The position numbers and the translations under genes are program-made. Source: Streptomyces sp. M92 (GTDB lineage Bacteria; Actinomycetota; Actinomycetes; Streptomycetales; Streptomycetaceae). Taken from it: DNA of 64,000 nucleotides. The notes beneath the pieces were generated by a model. That model saw only the letters and a program-made list of their open reading frames with translations. It was not told where the DNA came from and did not search any database. How positions within the stretch are numbered: position 1 is the first letter of the stretch; every line of letters starts with the position of its first letter. Location: assembly GCF_028473745.1 (NCBI RefSeq), contig NZ_CP101137.1, positions 372,001-436,000 of the forward strand. The letters run 5' to 3'. This document shows positions 60,866 through 64,000 of this stretch, piece by piece.

Positions 60866-61669
60866 CTACTGCTTGTCGAAGCGCGGGGTGTCCTGCGGCT
60901 GCTGCCGGTCCTGCTGCTGCCCCTGGCCCTGACCGCCCTCGAGGGCCTGCCGGTCCGAGGTGGAGCCTCCGGCCAGCTCGGCCTTCATCCGCTGCAGCTC
61001 CAGCTCTACATCCGTACCACCGGAGAGCCGTTCCAGCTCGGCCTGGATGTCGTCCTTGTGCATGCCGGACTGGTCGTCCAGCGCGCCGGAGGCGAGCAGC
61101 TCGTCGATGGCGCCGGCCCGGGCCTGGAGCTGGGCGGTCTTGTCCTCGGCGCGCTGGATGGCCAGGCCCACGTCGCCCATCTCCTCGGAGATGCCGGAGA
61201 ACGCCTCCCCGATGCGGGTCTGCGCCTGGGCGGCGGTGTAGGTGGCCTTGATGGTCTCCTTCTTGGTGCGGAAGGCGTCCACCTTGGCCTGGAGCCGCTG
61301 GGCCGCAAGGGTGAGCTTCTCCTCCTCGCCCTGGAGGGTGGCGTGCTGGGTCTCCAGGTCGGTCACCTGCTGCTGGAGGGCCGCGCGGCGGGAGAGCGCC
61401 TCGCGGGCCAGGTCCTCGCGGCCCAGCGCGAGCGCCTTGCGGCCCTGGTCCTCCAGCTTCGACGACTGGGACTGGAGCTGGTTGAGCTGGAGCTCCAGCC
61501 GCTTGCGGCTGGTCGCCACGTCGGCGACGCCGCGGCGCACCTTCTGGAGCAGCTCAAGCTGCTTCTGGTACGAGTAATCGAGGGTCTCGCGCGGGTCCTC
61601 GGCCCGGTCCAGGGCCTTGTTGGCCTTCGCGCGGAAGATCATCCCCATACGCTTCATGACACCGCTCAT
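60866..61669 (-). CDS. pspA: PspA/IM30 phage-shock protein
   Basis: 267 residues. Almost wholly alpha-helical coiled coil: MKRMGMIFRAKANKALDRAEDPRETLDYSYQKQLELLQKVRRGVADVATSRKRLE, with an amphipathic N-terminal helix that binds membranes. The C-terminal tail is a Gln/Gly-rich disordered run. ESCRT-III-like; maintains membrane integrity. ATG at 61669 or 61657. Not linked here to pspBC; the adjacent small gene is the PspAA partner. Confidence 0.93.
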   Translation of the reverse strand: MSGVMKRMGMIFRAKANKALDRAEDPRETLDYSYQKQLELLQKVRRGVADVATSRKRLELQLNQLQSQSSKLEDQGRKALALGREDLAREALSRRAALQQQVTDLETQHATLQGEEEKLTLAAQRLQAKVDAFRTKKETIKATYTAAQAQTRIGEAFSGISEEMGDVGLAIQRAEDKTAQLQARAGAIDELLASGALDDQSGMHKDDIQAELERLSGGTDVELELQRMKAELAGGSTSDRQALEGGQGQGQQQDRQQPQDTPRFDKQ

Positions 61670-61966
61670 GGGCTTCGCGCGCCCCCTTCTGACCGACTCC
61701 AGCTCCAGCACCTGCGACAGAACCCACAGTACGGGCCCTGCATCCATTACCGCACTGTTCGGGGACGGATGCGCTCATCCCCAAGGACGACTGCGTACTC
61801 CTCCGGTCCGGCGTAGGGAGTAGGTGGTCCCCGGGTTGTCCGTAATGCCCCGCTGTCCGGGGCGGTACGCAACGTCCCCTCCGTCCCTTTACAGACGACC
61901 GGCGTTGCCGGATCGTTCCCCACCGGACTGGGGTCCACACCCCCGAACCCCGTACCCTTGGGTTTT

Positions 61967-62566
61967 GTGTTCCGTAGCCGTGCCAAGGATGAGAAGGCCC
62001 AGAGCGCCGTCAGCGCGCCGGTGACCGACTCCAATCAGCCCCGTGACCCGCAGGCCCCCAAGGGCCGGCCGACACCCAAGCGCAGCGTGGCCCAGTCCCA
62101 GCGCCGCAGCGTCGCCAATACGCCGATGACGCGCAAGGAGGCCGCCAAGCGCCAGCGCGAGGAGCGCCGGACCGCGCTGGCCAAGCAGCGCGAGGCGCTG
62201 GCCAGCGGTGACGAGCGGTACCTGCCGGCCCGCGACAAGGGCCCGGTCCGCAAGTTCGCGCGCGACTTCGTCGACTCGCGGTTCAACATCGCGGAGTACT
62301 TCCTGCCGATGGCCGTGATCATCCTCGTGCTGAGCATGATCCGGGTGCCCGCGCTGCAGAACGCCGCGCTGCTGATGTGGCTGGTCGTGATCGTGCTGAT
62401 CGTGCTCGACTCGATCGTCACCGGCTTCCGGCTGAAGAAGCGCCTCGCCGAGCGCTTCCCCGACGACCGCAGGCGCGGCGCGGTGGCCTACGCGCTGATG
62501 CGCTCGCTCCAGATGCGCCGGCTCCGGCTGCCCAAGCCCCAGGTCAAGCGCGGGGAGCGGCCCTGA
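61967..62566 (+). CDS. DUF3043 membrane protein
   Basis: 199 residues. The N-terminal half is highly charged (KRQREERRTALAKQREALASGDERYLPARDKGPVRKFARDFVDSRFNIAEYFLPM), followed by two membrane helices (about 110-150) and a basic tail. Widespread in actinobacteria; role unknown. GTG at 61967 lies 8 bases after TACCCT (61953-61958, possible -10 box) with no ribosome binding site, so the message is probably leaderless; TTG at 61958 is an alternative. Confidence 0.85.
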   Translation: MFRSRAKDEKAQSAVSAPVTDSNQPRDPQAPKGRPTPKRSVAQSQRRSVANTPMTRKEAAKRQREERRTALAKQREALASGDERYLPARDKGPVRKFARDFVDSRFNIAEYFLPMAVIILVLSMIRVPALQNAALLMWLVVIVLIVLDSIVTGFRLKKRLAERFPDDRRRGAVAYALMRSLQMRRLRLPKPQVKRGERP

Positions 62567-63351
62567 GCACGACGCCGTTCGCCGGGGACGCGGCGGATGC
62601 CTGGCTGGACGGGCTGGGGGCTCTGCGGGACGTCGTACGGCAGGAGCTGGTGGCCCGGCAGCTCGACGAGCAGATAGTCGGCCGCTTCCCGGTGGGCAAG
62701 CGGCTGCGGGTCCTCGACGTCGGTATGGGCCAGGGCACCCAGGCGCTGCGGCTGGCACGGGCCGGGCACCAGGTGACCGGGGTGGAGCGGGACGCGACGA
62801 TGATCGCCGCGGCGCGGGAAGCGCTGGCCGGGCAGCCCGAGGGCATCCGGGAGCGGATGCGGATCGTCGAGGGCGACGGCCGGGACACCGGCGTCCACTT
62901 CCTGCCCGGCAGCTTCGACGTGGTGCTGTGCCACGGCGTGCTCATGTACGTCGAGGAGCCCGACCCGCTGCTCGCGGGGCTGGCCCGGATGCTCGCCCCG
63001 GGCGGACTGCTGTCCCTCCTGGTGCGCAACGGCGACGCGCTCGCGCTGCGCCCCGGCCTGTACGGCGACTGGGCGGGTGCCCTGGCCGCCTTCGACACCG
63101 TCGAGTACACCAACCGCCTCGGCCTGCACGTCCGCGCGGATCGGCTGGCGACGCTGACGGCGAAGCTCGCGGGCATCGGCGCCCCGCTGCACACCTGGTA
63201 CGGCGTCCGGGTCTTCACGGACACGGCCCCCGACGGCGCCACGCCCCCGGCCGACCTGGAGACGCTGCTGGCGGCGGAGGAGCGGGCGGGCCGCACCGAC
63301 CCGTACCGCGGCGTCGCGGCGCTGCTGCACCTGTGCGGGGTGCGGGGCTAG
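62563..63351 (+). CDS. Class I SAM-dependent methyltransferase
   Basis: 262 residues. Rossmann-like methyltransferase: LRVLDVGMGQGTQALRLARAGHQVTGVERD (motif I and the acidic ribose-binding residue), DVVLCHGVLMYVEEPDPLLAGLARMLAPGGLLSLLVRN (motifs II-III). The substrate is not predictable. The frame has no ATG, GTG or TTG in a sensible place: CTG at 62563 shares CTGA with the stop of the upstream gene and has GGGGAG 7 bases before it. So a CTG start coupled to the DUF3043 gene is my best reading. Confidence 0.85.
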   Translation: MSTTPFAGDAADAWLDGLGALRDVVRQELVARQLDEQIVGRFPVGKRLRVLDVGMGQGTQALRLARAGHQVTGVERDATMIAAAREALAGQPEGIRERMRIVEGDGRDTGVHFLPGSFDVVLCHGVLMYVEEPDPLLAGLARMLAPGGLLSLLVRNGDALALRPGLYGDWAGALAAFDTVEYTNRLGLHVRADRLATLTAKLAGIGAPLHTWYGVRVFTDTAPDGATPPADLETLLAAEERAGRTDPYRGVAALLHLCGVRG

Positions 63352-63566
63352 GGCCCGTCCGACAATGCCCGTCGTCGCCCGAAGGGCGGCCGCGCGGCGT
63401 CAGGTGCGTGCTCTGGAGGTCCCCCCGGCCGGAGGCTGGGGGGTGCCGGTCCCAGACCCGCGTACTGGCCGTACCCGCGTCCGGGGCCGGTGCGGCGAGA
63501 GTGCGTGCATGGCGTCGCGCGGCAGACGGGAATGGTCGGACAGGCCCTGTCCAAGGCCTGTCCGAC
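63351..63566. mobile_element. Candidate small inverted-repeat element (MITE-like)
   Basis: A 23-base end at 63351-63373 (GGGCCCGTCCGACAATGCCC plus GTC) matches, as an imperfect inverted repeat with about 20 of 23 bases, the segment 63525-63547. Next to it is a perfect 12-base-pair hairpin, GTCGGACAGGCC (63535-63546) with GGCCTGTCCGAC (63555-63566). The inside has no reading frame and carries another short palindrome (63419-63443). Such ends recall IS termini, but no target duplication could be confirmed. Confidence 0.45.
63419..63443. repeat. Short G/C palindrome (dispersed family, copy v)
   Basis: CCCCCCGGCC (63421-63430), loop GGA, GGCTGGGGGG (63434-63443). Shares the CCCCCCGG start and GGA loop with the copy in fadD. 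It lies inside the candidate mobile element at 63351-63566. Confidence 0.65.
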
Positions 63567-63628
63567 AGGGGCGCCCGTTCGGGTGTCCTCCGGGAGCCGG
63601 GCCGCCACCGCGCGACGAGACTCGGGGC

Positions 63629-64000
63629 ATGGACGCTTCCCGCACCCGCCCGCCCAGGCTGCTCGCCCCGGCCGCCCTCCTGGCCTGCGCGTCGCTGTTC
63701 GTCACCGGCTGCACGGGCGCCGCCCCCGCCCCTCCCGGCGGGCGGGAGGGCGACACGGCGCAGGCCGCCGCGCCGGCCGCGGCCAACGACCTCCAGGCCG
63801 ACTACCAGCGGGTGATCGAGGACGTCCTCCCGTCGGTCGTGCAGATCCAGGCGGGCGACTCCCTGGGATCCGGCGTCGTGTACGACGACAAGGGGCACAT
63901 CGTCACCAACGCGCACGTCGTCGGGGACAGCAGGGCCTTCCGGGTGACGACCGCCCGCACGGAGGAGGCCCTCGCCGCCGAGCTGGTCTCCTCCTACCCC
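63629..64000 (+). CDS. Trypsin-like serine protease lipoprotein (HtrA/DegP type), cut by window edge
   Basis: 124 codons seen. Signal peptide with lipobox VTGC (Cys28) after a hydrophobic core LLAPAALLACASLF. An Ala-rich linker follows, then the start of a chymotrypsin-fold domain: YQRVIEDVLPSVVQIQAGDSLGSGVVYDDKGHIVTNAHVVGD, with the catalytic His96 in TNAHVVG. The Asp and Ser of the triad and any PDZ domain lie beyond the window. A surface protease or chaperone in protein quality control is expected. Confidence 0.9.
   Translation, partial: MDASRTRPPRLLAPAALLACASLFVTGCTGAAPAPPGGREGDTAQAAAPAAANDLQADYQRVIEDVLPSVVQIQAGDSLGSGVVYDDKGHIVTNAHVVGDSRAFRVTTARTEEALAAELVSSYP

Noticed and set aside
1..64000. 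CRISPR arrays, tRNA, rRNA, prophage or biosynthetic cluster
   Set aside because: No spaced direct repeats, no cloverleaf or rRNA sequence, and no phage or assembly-line genes were seen; the gene content is core metabolism, respiration, regulation and envelope.

Overview
The window is a piece of a high-GC actinobacterial chromosome, almost certainly Streptomyces. GC is very high, codons end mostly in G or C, GTG and TTG starts are frequent, and several genes are typical of the genus (MacRS, ROK glucokinase GlkA, SAM-IV riboswitch, DUF5304, DUF3043). The gene order matches what I remember of the S. coelicolor core chromosome around SCO2112-SCO2171; I could not check this by search. There is no prophage, CRISPR array, rRNA, tRNA or intact insertion sequence. 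About 60 genes are described; those at both edges are truncated.

Layout. 1-1,500: truncated molybdopterin oxidoreductase, bacterioferritin (bfr) and its ferredoxin (bfd), the latter behind an iron box. 1,494-7,100: aromatic amino acid genes (class II DAHP synthase; TrpE-TrpG fusion behind a Trp attenuator with an 18-residue leader peptide), a 2-hydroxyacid dehydrogenase and a broken phosphofructokinase gene. 7,155-16,800: MacRS two-component system, acyltransferase, esterase, endonuclease/exonuclease/phosphatase protein, glucokinase with its DUF5304 neighbour, GET3/ArsA-like ATPase, SRPBCC protein, phosphoesterase. 17,089-28,624: acyl-CoA synthetase, two glycosyltransferases, a gluzincin-like lipoprotein, two tandem NlpC/P60 cell-wall hydrolases, a NYN-domain protein, rhomboid protease, RAM-domain protein. 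28,702-33,849: a kinase/OmpR-regulator pair followed by an SLC13-type transporter and glycerate kinase.

33,774-47,783 is the aerobic respiration block: class V aminotransferase under a SAM-IV riboswitch, trpD, the cytochrome bcc genes qcrCAB, cytochrome aa3 genes ctaE and ctaCDF, an L,D-transpeptidase, and a cysteine desulfurase fused to a TusA domain. The qcr and cta genes run on the minus strand with 4-base stop/start overlaps and end at strong hairpin terminators. 47,869-55,115: adenosine kinase, two unknown proteins, ErpA-type Fe-S carrier, quinolinate synthase nadA, DUF4246 protein, SMI1/KNR4 protein. 55,196-64,000: RND efflux pump with a NarL-type two-component system, PspA with its partner, DUF3043 membrane protein, methyltransferase, and the start of a secreted trypsin-like protease.

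The most notable non-coding signals are: the SAM-IV riboswitch; the Trp attenuator; a 28-base site shared by the two-component operon at 28.6 kb and the transporter operon at 31.1 kb; a perfect palindrome across the ctaE start codon; an inverted repeat around the nadA promoter; and two families of short dispersed repeats, one of which has inserted into two coding sequences (breaking pfkA2 and lengthening fadD in frame).
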